39,368 nt of DNA from an uncultured Pelagibacteraceae bacterium (GCA_902560815.1 CACENP010000011.1:1-39368), one strand, 5' to 3'; numbered from the stretch's first letter, positions 1 to 8,845 are shown. Translations and numbers: made by a program. Notes: generated from the letters alone by a model not told the origin.

Positions 1-1
1 C

Positions 2-91
2 GGAGAGATGGCTGAGCGGTTGAAAGCACCGGTCTTGAAAACCGGCAAAGGGGCAACTCTTTCCTGGGTTCGAATCCCAGTCTCTCCGCCA
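2..91 (+). tRNA. tRNA-Ser (anticodon TGA)
   Basis: A complete serine tRNA. The acceptor stem GGAGAGA (2-8) pairs with TCTCTCC (81-87), followed by discriminator G88 and an encoded CCA (89-91). The anticodon stem CCGGT/ACCGG (29-33/41-45) closes a 7-base loop with anticodon TGA at 36-38. A long variable arm and the T-arm GGTTCGAATCC are present, as expected of a class II tRNA. It reads UCN serine codons. The gene lies at the window edge, so its promoter is not visible. It ends five bases before the stop codon of the convergent sdhE-like gene. Confidence 0.97.
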
Positions 92-96
92 CATAG

Positions 97-345
97 CTAA
101 AAATTTTGAAATTTTTTAATTATATTTGTTCTATTTGTTTTTTCACTTAGAATATCATTTTTAATATTTTTTAAGCTTTCATCATCTAAATTTACTAAAG
201 AATCTAATTCTTTTAACTCTGAAAAATTTAAATCTTTAATTAAAGAATTAACAAATTTAGACATTAATATATCCATTTCTTTCGAGCCCCTGTATGAAGC
301 TCTATAAATTATCTTATTTTTAAGTTCTTCTTTATTATCAGACAT
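97..345 (-). CDS. sdhE: SdhE family FAD assembly factor (succinate dehydrogenase assembly)
   Basis: An 82-residue protein with the SdhE/DUF339 signature RGSKE at residues 19-23 (RGxxE family motif) followed by MDILM, and an otherwise helical, charged sequence of the right size. Known SdhE proteins help attach FAD covalently to the SdhA subunit of succinate dehydrogenase in the cytoplasm. The gene is divergent from recG, and in alphaproteobacteria sdhE genes commonly sit beside recG and mfd, which supports the call. Only 18 AT-rich bases separate the two start codons and no Shine-Dalgarno sequence is visible, so the mRNA may be leaderless. The assignment rests on the short motif and context; sequence outside the motif is diverged. 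Confidence 0.8.
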   Translation of the reverse strand: MSDNKEELKNKIIYRASYRGSKEMDILMSKFVNSLIKDLNFSELKELDSLVNLDDESLKNIKNDILSEKTNRTNIIKKFQNF

Positions 346-363
346 AGATATATATATAAAATA

Positions 364-2403
364 ATGAACAATTATGAATACTTATTAAAAGATATCAATA
401 CAATAAAAGGTATCGGACCAAAACTTTCAAAATTATTTAGAAAAAAGAACATTAATACAATATTTGATTTACTTTGGAGTACTCCAAGAGATGCAACAGA
501 TAGAACAAATTTAGTCAAAATTAATGAACTACAAATAGGTAAAACACAAACCATATGTGTAGATATAATTAAATATAATTTTCCACGAATTAGAAATTTA
601 CCTAATAGAGTTTACTGTGAAGATGAAACAGGAAAAATTGAATGTATATTTTTTAATAGTTATGAAGGATATATTAAAAAAATATTACCTATTAATTCTA
701 GAATTACTATTAGTGGAAAAATTGGATATTATAATAAAAAATACCAGATAACAAATCCAACATATGTATCATCAAAAAGTGATTCTATTAAGAGAGTTTT
801 TTCATCTTATAGTCTAACTAAGGGTCTTACTGAAAAAAAATACAATATTGTTATGGATGAAGTATTAAAAAATATACCAGATTTAAATGAATGGCACAGT
901 GATGATATTTTAAAAAAATTTAATTATATATCCTGGAAGAAGGCTATATTAGAATTACATAACCCAAATAATATAAATAAAAAAGGAAATTTCCTAAATA
1001 GACTTATATTTGACGAAATAATTTCATCTTTTTTAATAAATTCTAAAATTAGAAAAGCAATAAAAAAAGTAAAAAAAACAAGAAAAAAATTTGATAATAG
1101 TGAGTTTATTAAAATAAAAAAAAAGTTTGGTTTTGAACTAACAAATGATCAAGAAGTCGCAATTGATCAAATTAACAAAGATTTAAAATCTAATCAAAAG
1201 ATGTTTAGACTTTTGCAAGGTGATGTGGGTAGTGGAAAAACTATCGTTTCATTGATAGCATCTGCAAATGTTATACAAAGTGGTTTTCAAGTATGCTTAA
1301 TGGCACCTACAGAAATACTTGCCAGGCAACATTTTTCACTTGCCAATAAACTGTTTGATAAAAATATAAATATAAAAATTTTAACAAGTAAAACTGAATA
1401 CAATGAAAGAAAAACTATAATTAGTGATCTAAGCAATAACAAAATAAATATTTTAATCGGTACACACTCGCTCTTTCAAGAAAAAATTAAATATGGAAAT
1501 CTTGGTTTAATAATTATTGATGAACAGCATAAATTTGGTGTGAAACAGAGAAAAAAACTTTCTGATAAAGGAGGTAAAGATTGTGATGTGCTTGTAATGT
1601 CGGCAACACCTATACCTAGAACTATGATTATGACAATTTTTGGAGATATGGATACGTCAATAATTAAAAATAAACCTAAGAATAGAAAAGAAATTAAAAC
1701 ATATAGTAAGTTAGAAAGTAAAAAAGAAGATGTAATAAAATTTGTAAAAAAACAAATAAGTCAAAAAAATCAAGTTTTTTGGGTATGTCCATTAATTGAT
1801 GAATCAAAAAAAGTTGATCATCAATCTTCTGTTAAAAGATATGAGGGCCTAAAAGAAATATTTAAAAATAGAGTTGGTCTTCTTCATGGATCTTTGGATA
1901 AGGAAGAAAAAAATAAAATCTTAATAAGTTTTTTAAATAAAAAAATTGATATAATTGTTTCTACAACAGTAATAGAGGTTGGAATTGATTTTCCTAATGC
2001 TAATACGATAATTATTGAAAATGCAAATAAATTTGGTTTATCTCAATTACATCAACTTAGAGGTAGAGTTGGCCGTGGTGATAAAGAATCATATTGTATT
2101 TTAATGTTTAAATCGAACTTGAGTCAAAATGCAAAGAAAAGAATAAATATTTTAAAAAATACCACAGACGGATTTAAGATATCAGAAGAAGATATGAAAT
2201 TAAGAGGTTATGGAGATTTACTTGGATTTAAACAAAGTGGCATTCAAAGTTTTAGGCTAGCAGATCCGGTCTTAAACGAAAATCTTTTTTTATTAGCGGA
2301 AAAAGAAGTAAAAAAAATAGAATTAAGAGATCAGAATCTAAATGAATATATGACTCTTTTAAAGTTATATGATCGAGCGGATATTTTGAACGATATTGTT
2401 TAA
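364..2403 (+). CDS. recG: ATP-dependent DNA helicase RecG
   Basis: A 679-residue superfamily 2 helicase close to the usual RecG length. An N-terminal wedge/OB region (roughly residues 1-240) precedes the helicase core. Walker A GDVGSGKT lies at 286-293, the DEQH motif II at 386-389, SATPIPRT follows as motif III, and motif VI QLHQLRGRVGRG is at 561-572. RecG remodels stalled replication forks and Holliday junctions. The start at 364 lies 18 bases from the divergent sdhE-like start. No Shine-Dalgarno is visible, but a TATATA-like stretch lies just upstream, consistent with a very short leader. The stop codon overlaps the stop of the convergent DUF502 gene within the shared tetranucleotide TTAA. 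Confidence 0.97.
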   Translation: MNNYEYLLKDINTIKGIGPKLSKLFRKKNINTIFDLLWSTPRDATDRTNLVKINELQIGKTQTICVDIIKYNFPRIRNLPNRVYCEDETGKIECIFFNSYEGYIKKILPINSRITISGKIGYYNKKYQITNPTYVSSKSDSIKRVFSSYSLTKGLTEKKYNIVMDEVLKNIPDLNEWHSDDILKKFNYISWKKAILELHNPNNINKKGNFLNRLIFDEIISSFLINSKIRKAIKKVKKTRKKFDNSEFIKIKKKFGFELTNDQEVAIDQINKDLKSNQKMFRLLQGDVGSGKTIVSLIASANVIQSGFQVCLMAPTEILARQHFSLANKLFDKNINIKILTSKTEYNERKTIISDLSNNKINILIGTHSLFQEKIKYGNLGLIIIDEQHKFGVKQRKKLSDKGGKDCDVLVMSATPIPRTMIMTIFGDMDTSIIKNKPKNRKEIKTYSKLESKKEDVIKFVKKQISQKNQVFWVCPLIDESKKVDHQSSVKRYEGLKEIFKNRVGLLHGSLDKEEKNKILISFLNKKIDIIVSTTVIEVGIDFPNANTIIIENANKFGLSQLHQLRGRVGRGDKESYCILMFKSNLSQNAKKRINILKNTTDGFKISEEDMKLRGYGDLLGFKQSGIQSFRLADPVLNENLFLLAEKEVKKIELRDQNLNEYMTLLKLYDRADILNDIV

Positions 2404-3020
2404 TTCTTTGGATTAGAGGTTCCTGCAGAAACTATAAATTTTGAAGCTTCTTCAAAAGTCATATCCAAATATATTACTTCTTTTTTAGGGAACATTAATA
2501 AAAAACCACTTGTTGGATTTGGAGTTGTTGGTACAAAAACATTAACTAAATTATCATTTGTTTTTTTGCTGATTTCTCCCCTATTATCTTTAGTAGCAAA
2601 ACCTACTGCCCATATACCTTTGCTTGGATATTGAATTAAAACAACACTTTTTTTTTTACCTTTTTTATTTGCAAAAGTCTCTGTCATTTGACCTATTGCA
2701 CCATATATTGTTCTAAGGAAAGGTATTTTTTTTAATAAATCATTTATTATATTTAAAATTTTTTTTCCTATAAAAGAAAGTGAGATAAAACCTATTAATG
2801 TGATAAAAATTATTGCAAGTGCGATTTCTAAACCTGGTATTGAAAAAGGTAAATAACTATTTGGATTTATTTCTCTAGGAATTAAATTTGATGAAATAGA
2901 TATTATAAATATTGTTAAATACAAGGTAAATCCAATTGGTACTAAAACAATTATCCCAGTAATAAAATAATTTCTTAATCTAGCTATTAATGATGATTTT
3001 TTTTTTCTTTTTTTAGTCAT
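2400..3020 (-). CDS. DUF502 family inner-membrane protein
   Basis: A 206-residue protein with a Lys/Arg-rich N-terminus and two membrane segments (about residues 18-43 and 64-85). A conserved soluble part follows, with KIPFLRTIYGAIGQ (98-111) and YPSKGIWAVGF (131-141). These features match the DUF502 family of two-pass membrane proteins. The molecular function of bacterial members is not established. The gene converges on recG with a 4-base stop overlap and is divergent from the M48 protease gene across a 107-base intergenic region. In other alphaproteobacteria DUF502 genes are also found next to recG, so the position is conserved. I am confident of the family but propose no role. Confidence 0.85.
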   Translation of the reverse strand: MTKKRKKKSSLIARLRNYFITGIIVLVPIGFTLYLTIFIISISSNLIPREINPNSYLPFSIPGLEIALAIIFITLIGFISLSFIGKKILNIINDLLKKIPFLRTIYGAIGQMTETFANKKGKKKSVVLIQYPSKGIWAVGFATKDNRGEISKKTNDNLVNVFVPTTPNPTSGFLLMFPKKEVIYLDMTFEEASKFIVSAGTSNPKN

Positions 3021-3077
3021 TTTAAATTTGTTATTTTATAGCAAATATTTTGATTAAATCGAGCATATCATGTAAAT

Positions 3078-3094
3078 ATAATCATATTGATTAT
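3078..3094. promoter_or_regulatory. Perfect inverted repeat between DUF502 and M48 genes
   Basis: ATAATCA-TAT-TGATTAT is a perfect 7-3-7 palindrome in the 107-base divergent region 3021-3127, 33 bases upstream of the M48 start codon. It could be an operator for either gene. Short palindromes also arise by chance in DNA this AT-rich, and it matches no operator I recognise. The rest of the intergenic region holds no gene. Confidence 0.25.
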
Positions 3095-3127
3095 GTTTAT
3101 TATTAATAAATTCAAGTAATTAGTTTA

Positions 3128-3955
3128 ATGGATAGAAGGTTTTTTTTACAAATTTTAGGATGTGGATGCATATCTTTAGGAATCTCTTCTTGCACTACTG
3201 TTCCTATTACAGAGAGAAAGCAATTAAAATTAATTCCTGAAGCAAAACTCAACTCTAAAGCCGCAGAGATTTATGAAAAAGTTAAAGAAAATGAAAAATT
3301 GAGTAATGACTCTAATAAACTTAATGAAATAAAAGATATTGGCAGAAGAATTGAATATTCAATAAGTGAATACTTTGAAAGTGCAAATATAGATGATCCA
3401 ACAGTTGGTTTTGATTGGGAATATATTCTTATCGATAACGATAAAGTTAAAAATGCATGGTGTATGCCAGGAGGGAAAATTGCTGTTTATACAGGAATAT
3501 TAGAAGTTACAAAAAATACAAATGGACTCGCTGCAGTGATGGGACACGAAATTGCTCATGCTGTTGCAAAACATTCGGTAGAAAGAGCAAGCAGAAGTGT
3601 TTTGCTTCAGACTGGAACAAGTATTATTGATATTGCTACTGGAGGCAAACTTTCAAAGATTAATAGTTCAACTGGAATGAATACTGTAGGTTTATTATCA
3701 CAAATTGGAATTATGAATCCTTTTAATAGAAAACAAGAAAGTGAGGCTGATTATTTAGGATTAATATTTTCTTCTTTGTCAGGTTACGACATTAGAGAAG
3801 CTCCAAAAATTTGGGAAAGAATGAAAGAAATGAATAAAGGCAAGGAGCCACCTGAATTTATGAGTACACACCCATCATCAGATAATAGAATTAAAAAACT
3901 TAACGAATGGATGAACGAAGTAACATTGGATTATCCACCAATAAAACAGGCCTAG
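3128..3955 (+). CDS. M48 family zinc metalloprotease, predicted Tat-exported lipoprotein
   Basis: A 275-residue peptidase of family M48. The zinc motif HEIAH (140-144) is intact, and the downstream ESEAD (204-208) supplies the third ligand Glu204. The N-terminus reads DRRFFLQ, a good twin-arginine motif (Arg3-Arg4). A hydrophobic stretch and a lipobox ISSC with Cys22 follow, so the mature enzyme is probably lipid-anchored facing the periplasm. Members of this group (LoiP/BepA-like) act in outer-membrane protein quality control, which I infer here. A late THPSSDNRI motif (near residue 247) is typical of the family. The gene is monocistronic, followed by tRNA-Lys on the opposite strand. The substrate is unknown. 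Confidence 0.9.
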   Translation: MDRRFFLQILGCGCISLGISSCTTVPITERKQLKLIPEAKLNSKAAEIYEKVKENEKLSNDSNKLNEIKDIGRRIEYSISEYFESANIDDPTVGFDWEYILIDNDKVKNAWCMPGGKIAVYTGILEVTKNTNGLAAVMGHEIAHAVAKHSVERASRSVLLQTGTSIIDIATGGKLSKINSSTGMNTVGLLSQIGIMNPFNRKQESEADYLGLIFSSLSGYDIREAPKIWERMKEMNKGKEPPEFMSTHPSSDNRIKKLNEWMNEVTLDYPPIKQA

Positions 3956-3964
3956 ATATTTTAG

Positions 3965-4040
<76 letters not shown>

Positions 4041-4050
4041 AACGACGTTT

Positions 4051-4078
4051 CTTATATTGATTTTTTTTATTTAATCAA
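4051..4078 (-). promoter_or_regulatory. Predicted sigma-70 promoter of tRNA-Lys
   Basis: In the 40 bases between tgt and tRNA-Lys, the minus strand carries TTGATT (4078-4073), a 16-base spacer and TATAAG (4056-4051). This ends 10 bases before the tRNA 5' end at 4040. Both hexamers resemble -35 and -10 consensus and the spacing to the mature 5' end is right. The same bases form an inverted repeat ATTGATT/AATCAAT. Confidence 0.6.
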
Positions 4079-4080
4079 TG

Positions 4081-5199
4081 TTAAATATTATATCTTATTA
4101 ATATATTTATCATGGAATTCATGAAATGTACCATTTTTATATTTTTTCTAATTTTAAACATTAGCTCCTGGTAAAAATTTATATTGTGTAATGTTAATAA
4201 CATTGAACCAAGCATTTCATTTGTATTAAACAAATGATTTAAGTAATTTTTAGAATACTTGTTTAGACTAAAATTACTTGTTTTAATATCAAGTGGTCTA
4301 TTATCATTTCTATATTTTGCATTACGTATATTTACTCTTCCATTCCAGGTAAAAGCTAACCCAGTTCTTCCTGAACGTGTGGGTAAAACACAATCGAACA
4401 TGTCAATACCTCTTTTAACAGCTCCCAAAATATCTGATGGTGTTCCTACTCCCATTAAATATCTTGGTTTTTTGTCAGGCATTAATTTTGTTATATCGTC
4501 TAAGACTTTAAACATTTCAATTTGACTTTCGCCTACTGCTAAACCACCAACTGCATATCCATTAAAATCAATATTTAATAATTTTTCTAAAGAACTGATC
4601 CTTAGGTCTTTAAATAAACCTCCCTGTATTATACCAAATATAGCTTTTTGTGGATTTGTTCCAAAAGCATTCTTAGATCTATTGGCCCAATACATTGATA
4701 ATTCCATAGAACTTTTTATTTTTTTATAATTACTGCTTTTTTTTGGACACTCATCCATTGACATTACGATATCTGAATTAAGGGATTTTTGAATTCTTAT
4801 GCTCTCCTCGGGGCTTAAAATAAATTTTTTTCCGTCTATATGTGATTGAAAAATTGCTCCTTTTTCTTTATCAATTTTATTTAATTTAGATAAGGACATT
4901 ACTTGAAAACCTCCAGAATCTGTAAGTATAGGTAAATTACAATTCATAAATTGATGTAAACCACCAGCTGACTCTATTCTCTCCACACCTGGTCTAATCA
5001 TCAAATGATAAGTATTTGATAGTATTATTTCACTACCAGTTTTGATTATATCATCGATAAATGTACCTTTTACTGTTGCTTGGGTACCTACCGGCATAAA
5101 GGCAGGCGTATGTATATTGCCTCTTTGAGTTTTAATTATACCTAATCTTGCTTGATTATCTTTTTCCTTAACATTAAAAGAAAACTTTTTTAATGTCAT
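4081..5199 (-). CDS. tgt: tRNA-guanine transglycosylase (Tgt) lacking the zinc cysteines
   Basis: A 372-residue Tgt, which exchanges guanine-34 of GUN-anticodon tRNAs for preQ1 on the queuosine pathway. Catalytic residues are present: Asp94 in DSGGFQ and nucleophile Asp269 in FDCVLPTRSGR. Pocket residues Asp149, Cys151 and Val222 (GGLAVGE) are of the bacterial preQ1 type. An ungapped comparison with Zymomonas Tgt from memory places the zinc ligands Cys318, Cys320, Cys323 and His349 at Thr307, Asn309, Leu312 and His338. All three cysteines are therefore gone while the histidine remains. The surrounding frame (RPLD before, NHL after) is intact, so this is not a frameshift. The gene is last in the ssb-gyrA-coaD-ppi-tgt operon, 11 bases after ppi. 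queA, often found at this point in alphaproteobacteria, is absent. Confidence 0.93.
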   Translation of the reverse strand: MTLKKFSFNVKEKDNQARLGIIKTQRGNIHTPAFMPVGTQATVKGTFIDDIIKTGSEIILSNTYHLMIRPGVERIESAGGLHQFMNCNLPILTDSGGFQVMSLSKLNKIDKEKGAIFQSHIDGKKFILSPEESIRIQKSLNSDIVMSMDECPKKSSNYKKIKSSMELSMYWANRSKNAFGTNPQKAIFGIIQGGLFKDLRISSLEKLLNIDFNGYAVGGLAVGESQIEMFKVLDDITKLMPDKKPRYLMGVGTPSDILGAVKRGIDMFDCVLPTRSGRTGLAFTWNGRVNIRNAKYRNDNRPLDIKTSNFSLNKYSKNYLNHLFNTNEMLGSMLLTLHNINFYQELMFKIRKNIKMVHFMNSMINILIRYNI

Positions 5200-5210
5200 T
5201 AATATTATAA

Positions 5211-5774
5211 TTACAAAGATTTAAAACTTATAATTTTATCCGGGTCTGTAACAGAGCCGTTATTATTTGAATCGCCTCTTTTAATTTTGTCTACATGTTC
5301 CATTCCTTCAATTACTTTTCCAAAGACAGTATAGTTTCTATCTAAAAATGGGGCCGGTTCAAAACATATAAAAAATTGACTATTAGCGCTATTTGGATCA
5401 GATGATCTAGCCATTGAAAGAGTTCCTTTTTCATGTGGCAAGTCATTAAATTCAGATGGTAAGTCTGGTAAATCTGATCCTCCCATACCTGCTCTTCTTA
5501 AATCAAAATCTTTAGATGATGAGTTGCCAAATTTAACATCGCCTGTTTGCGCCATAAATCCATCTATGACTCTATGAAAGACAACATTGTCATACAAACC
5601 ATCATTTGCAAGTTTCTTTATTCTTTCAACATGTTGTGGAGCAACATCATTGAATAATTCTATTTTTACATCTCCGTTTTTAAGTTTTAATATCATTATA
5701 TTTTCCTTTGAGTAAGCATTGTTTAAAAATATCAAACTAATAATAAATGTTATATTAATTAGATATTTATTCAT
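5211..5774 (-). CDS. Cyclophilin-type peptidyl-prolyl cis-trans isomerase, exported
   Basis: A 187-residue cyclophilin with an N-terminal signal peptide (hydrophobic residues 5-19, likely cleavage after AYS near residue 22), so a periplasmic foldase is expected. Active-site motifs are visible: FHRV at 66-69 with the catalytic Arg68, then DGFMAQTGD (71-79) and QFFICF (133-138). Family members catalyse proline isomerisation during protein folding. It overlaps coaD by 8 bases and precedes tgt, so it is translated as part of the gyrA operon. Many alphaproteobacteria have two tandem ppi genes here; only one is present. Confidence 0.93.
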   Translation of the reverse strand: MNKYLINITFIISLIFLNNAYSKENIMILKLKNGDVKIELFNDVAPQHVERIKKLANDGLYDNVVFHRVIDGFMAQTGDVKFGNSSSKDFDLRRAGMGGSDLPDLPSEFNDLPHEKGTLSMARSSDPNSANSQFFICFEPAPFLDRNYTVFGKVIEGMEHVDKIKRGDSNNNGSVTDPDKIISFKSL

Positions 5775-6261
5775 ATTTTTTTTTTAATGAATTAATTGTA
5801 CTTCTTGTTGTAAATTTTTTTATATCACCATTTAACTCAGCGACTTCTTTTATTAGTCTTGATGATATAATCTGATTTTTAACATCTGACATTAAAAAAA
5901 TAGTTTCTATATTGTTATTAAGTTTTCTATTCATTCCTGCAAGTTGAAATTCGTATTCAAAGTCTGATGCGGCTCTTAAACCTCTTAGAATAATATTAGA
6001 TTTGTATTTTTTACAAAGATCAGTAGTTAATGAGTTGAATGAAATTACTTTTATTTTATTTTTGTTAAATTTTAAATCAAAAAAAAGAGCTTTTCTTACT
6101 ATTTCCATTCTTTCATCTATTGAAAATAAATATTTTTTTTGATTACTATCAGAAATTCCAACTATTATTTTATCTACAATTTTTAATGATTTTTGTATTA
6201 CATCAATATGACCATATGTAATTGGATCAAAAGTTCCTGGATAAATGGCTGTTTTTTTCAT
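5767..6261 (-). CDS. coaD: Phosphopantetheine adenylyltransferase
   Basis: A 164-residue protein of typical CoaD length. The nucleotidyltransferase start YPGTFDPITYGHID (residues 7-20) contains Thr10 and the (T/H)xGH motif ending in His18. The C-terminal ISSRLIKEVA motif is also present. The enzyme transfers AMP from ATP to 4'-phosphopantetheine, the penultimate step of coenzyme A synthesis in the cytoplasm. The start overlaps the gyrA stop by one base and the end overlaps ppi by 8 bases, so translation is likely coupled. Confidence 0.97.
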   Translation of the reverse strand: MKKTAIYPGTFDPITYGHIDVIQKSLKIVDKIIVGISDSNQKKYLFSIDERMEIVRKALFFDLKFNKNKIKVISFNSLTTDLCKKYKSNIILRGLRAASDFEYEFQLAGMNRKLNNNIETIFLMSDVKNQIISSRLIKEVAELNGDIKKFTTRSTINSLKKKYE

Positions 6262-8840
6262 TAAACTAAATTATCATCAATTTTAATTGCTGAAACTACT
6301 TTTTCTTCTCCAGAAAGTTTAATTATTCTAACGCCTTGAGTATTTCTTCCAGCAAGTCTAATTTCCCTTACAGCTGTTCTAATAACTCTTCCTTTATTCG
6401 TAGAAATCAATATTTCGTCCCCTTCATTAATTGGAAATGAAGACGAAACATTTCCATTTCTCGAAGAATTTACAATTCCTATAATTCCTTTTCCTCCCCT
6501 ATTAGTTACTCTATAATCATTATGATCAGTTCTTTTACCATAACCATTTTCTGTTATTGATAGTATAAATTTTTCCTTAGCTTTAAGTTCTGATTTTTCA
6601 TTTTTATCTAATTTTCCATTTTTTTTAATATCCTCATGGTTGATGATAGATAAAGAAACAATATGATCATTTTGTTGCAAGTTGATGCCTCTGATACCTT
6701 TTGAAGATCTTCCCTTAAAAACTCTAAGTTTTTTTGCCTCAAATCTTATGCATTTTCCAAGTCTAGTGCTCAAAATTATATCTTGATCATCCTTACAAAT
6801 TTTAACTCCCACTATTTTATCATTAGTATCTAATTTCATTGCAATTTTGCCCGATGTATTTATTGAAGAAAAATCTTCTAGATTATTCTTTCTAATTTTA
6901 CCATTTGCAGTAGCAAAAATAATATACATGCCTTTTGAATCTGTATTTTTGTCTGGATAAGGCATAATTGAACTAATTGATTGATGATTTTTTAATGGCA
7001 GGATATTGAATAAAGATTTACCTCTTGAAACTGATGTGCCTTCAGGGATTTTCCAAGCTTTTACACGATAAACCAATCCTTCTGTAGAAAAAAACAATAC
7101 TTGAGTATGTGTATTTACTGATAAAGTTTGAACTACAGAATCTTCTTCTCTTGTAGTAATTCCAGTTTTTCCTTTACCTCCTCTTTTTTGCTGTTTAACT
7201 GTACTGAGTGCTCCTCTTTTTATGTATCCTTGCAAAGTAACTGTGATTATAACACTTTCCTTTTGTATTGTTTCTTCAATATCATAATTTAACACAGCAT
7301 CAATAATTTGAGTACGTCTTGCAACAGAAAATTTTTCTTTTATCATCTTTAATTCATTGCTTATAACTTTAAGTAATTCATTTTTAGATTTCAAAATTTT
7401 TTTATAACTCAAAATTAAATCTGATAACTTATTAATTTCTAATTCTATTTCATTAATTCCAAGAGCCGTTAGTTTTTGAAGCCTTAATTCTAAAATTGCG
7501 TTTACTTGATGCTCTGTTAATGAATATTGGGATATACTTTTTTTATTTTCAATTTGCTTAATAAATTTTTGTGACTTTGAACTTTTCCATTTATTTTTAA
7601 GTAAAGTTTTCTTCGCTTCATCAGGAGTTTTAGATGAACGAATTATCTTTATAATTTTATCGAGATTTTCTACAGAAATTGATAATCCAATTAAAATATG
7701 GGCTCTGTCTTCAGCTTTTTTTAAATCAAATTTTGTTTTTTTGATTACAACATCTTCCCTAAATTTTAAAAATTGTTCTAAAAATTCTTTGAGATTACAA
7801 GTTTTGGGTTTGTTATTTACTATTGCTAATGTGTTAAAACCAAAAGAACTTTCAATTGCAGTATATTTAAAAAGTTGTCTTTTTACAGTTTCAGGTTCTA
7901 CGCCAGATCTTAAATCTATAGCTACTCTTATACCTTCTCTATTTGACTCATCTCTAATATCTCTTATTCCCTCTATTTTTTTTTCTCTAACGAGTTCTGC
8001 AATTCTTTCATTTAATGAAGATTTGTTTACTTGATATGGTATTGATGTAATAACCAATCTATCTCTTTTGTTTTTTAAATTTTCAACTGATATTTCTCCT
8101 CTTATCTTGAATGATCCACGTCCTGTTTTATATCCTTCTTTAATAATATTTTTTCCTATTATTATTCCTCCAGTTGGAAAATCAGGTCCCGGTATATGCT
8201 TCATTAATTCATTTATTTTGATATCTTTGTTATTGATCAAAGCAAGTGCTCCATTTATTACTTCGCCTAAATTATGAGGAGGAATACTCGTGGCCATACC
8301 GACCGCTATACCTCCAGCGCCATTTACAAGTAAATTGGGATATTGAGCTGGTAAAACAGAAGGTTCTTTTTCTGTTTCATCATAATTATTTTTAAATTCA
8401 ACTGTATTTTTTTCTATATCATCTATCAAATATTGTGAAATCTTTGAAAGTCTTGTTTCTGTATATCTCATTGCTGCAGGAGGATCGCCGTCGATAGATC
8501 CAAAATTACCTTGCCCATCAATAAGAGGTAAACTCATTGAAAAATCTTGAACCATTCTTACAAGAGCATCATAAACTGCCTGATCTCCATGTGGATGGTA
8601 TTTACCAATAACGTCTCCAACTATTCTTGCAGATTTTCTAAATTGTTTTGACCAATCGAAACCTCCTTTGTGCATTGCAAATATTATTCTTCTATGCACA
8701 GGTTTTAATCCATCTCTTACATCAGGAAGTGCTCTACTAATTATTACGCTCATTGCGTAAGATAAATATGATGAACTCATTTCATCATACATTGATATAG
8801 ATTTTATATTTTGATTTTTAGAAATTTCGTCTTTTTGCAT
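6261..8840 (-). CDS. gyrA: DNA gyrase subunit A
   Basis: An 859-residue type IIA topoisomerase subunit. The breakage-reunion domain carries catalytic Tyr126 in AAMRYTETR. The C-terminal beta-pinwheel has a gyrase box QKRGGKG, which separates it from ParC. With GyrB it introduces negative supercoils. In the quinolone-determining helix ([15 protein letters not shown]), Gln87 occupies the position of E. coli Ser83, and Asp91 corresponds to Asp87. Replacement of that serine is common in alphaproteobacteria and normally lowers quinolone binding; glutamine there is less usual as far as I know. It is the second gene of the ssb operon, 5 bases after ssb. Confidence 0.97.
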   Translation of the reverse strand: MQKDEISKNQNIKSISMYDEMSSSYLSYAMSVIISRALPDVRDGLKPVHRRIIFAMHKGGFDWSKQFRKSARIVGDVIGKYHPHGDQAVYDALVRMVQDFSMSLPLIDGQGNFGSIDGDPPAAMRYTETRLSKISQYLIDDIEKNTVEFKNNYDETEKEPSVLPAQYPNLLVNGAGGIAVGMATSIPPHNLGEVINGALALINNKDIKINELMKHIPGPDFPTGGIIIGKNIIKEGYKTGRGSFKIRGEISVENLKNKRDRLVITSIPYQVNKSSLNERIAELVREKKIEGIRDIRDESNREGIRVAIDLRSGVEPETVKRQLFKYTAIESSFGFNTLAIVNNKPKTCNLKEFLEQFLKFREDVVIKKTKFDLKKAEDRAHILIGLSISVENLDKIIKIIRSSKTPDEAKKTLLKNKWKSSKSQKFIKQIENKKSISQYSLTEHQVNAILELRLQKLTALGINEIELEINKLSDLILSYKKILKSKNELLKVISNELKMIKEKFSVARRTQIIDAVLNYDIEETIQKESVIITVTLQGYIKRGALSTVKQQKRGGKGKTGITTREEDSVVQTLSVNTHTQVLFFSTEGLVYRVKAWKIPEGTSVSRGKSLFNILPLKNHQSISSIMPYPDKNTDSKGMYIIFATANGKIRKNNLEDFSSINTSGKIAMKLDTNDKIVGVKICKDDQDIILSTRLGKCIRFEAKKLRVFKGRSSKGIRGINLQQNDHIVSLSIINHEDIKKNGKLDKNEKSELKAKEKFILSITENGYGKRTDHNDYRVTNRGGKGIIGIVNSSRNGNVSSSFPINEGDEILISTNKGRVIRTAVREIRLAGRNTQGVRIIKLSGEEKVVSAIKIDDNLV

Positions 8841-8845
8841 AAAAA

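Noticed and set aside
4056..4079. Inverted repeat ATTGATT/AATCAAT as a terminator of tgt
   Set aside because: The stem is 7 AT-rich pairs with a 10-base loop and no U-tract on the minus strand. The same bases form a good -35/-10 pair for tRNA-Lys.
4264..4281. Frameshift or sequencing error as the cause of the missing Tgt cysteines
   Set aside because: The reading frame continues with conserved residues on both sides (RPLD before; NHL, EMLGSMLLT and HNI after) with no length change relative to the reference spacing.
4259..4525. 88-residue open frame on the plus strand inside tgt
   Set aside because: It is antisense to the conserved C-terminal half of Tgt, with no ribosome site and no recognisable domain.
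7741..8277. Plus-strand open frames inside gyrA
   Set aside because: They are antisense shadows of conserved GyrA coding sequence.
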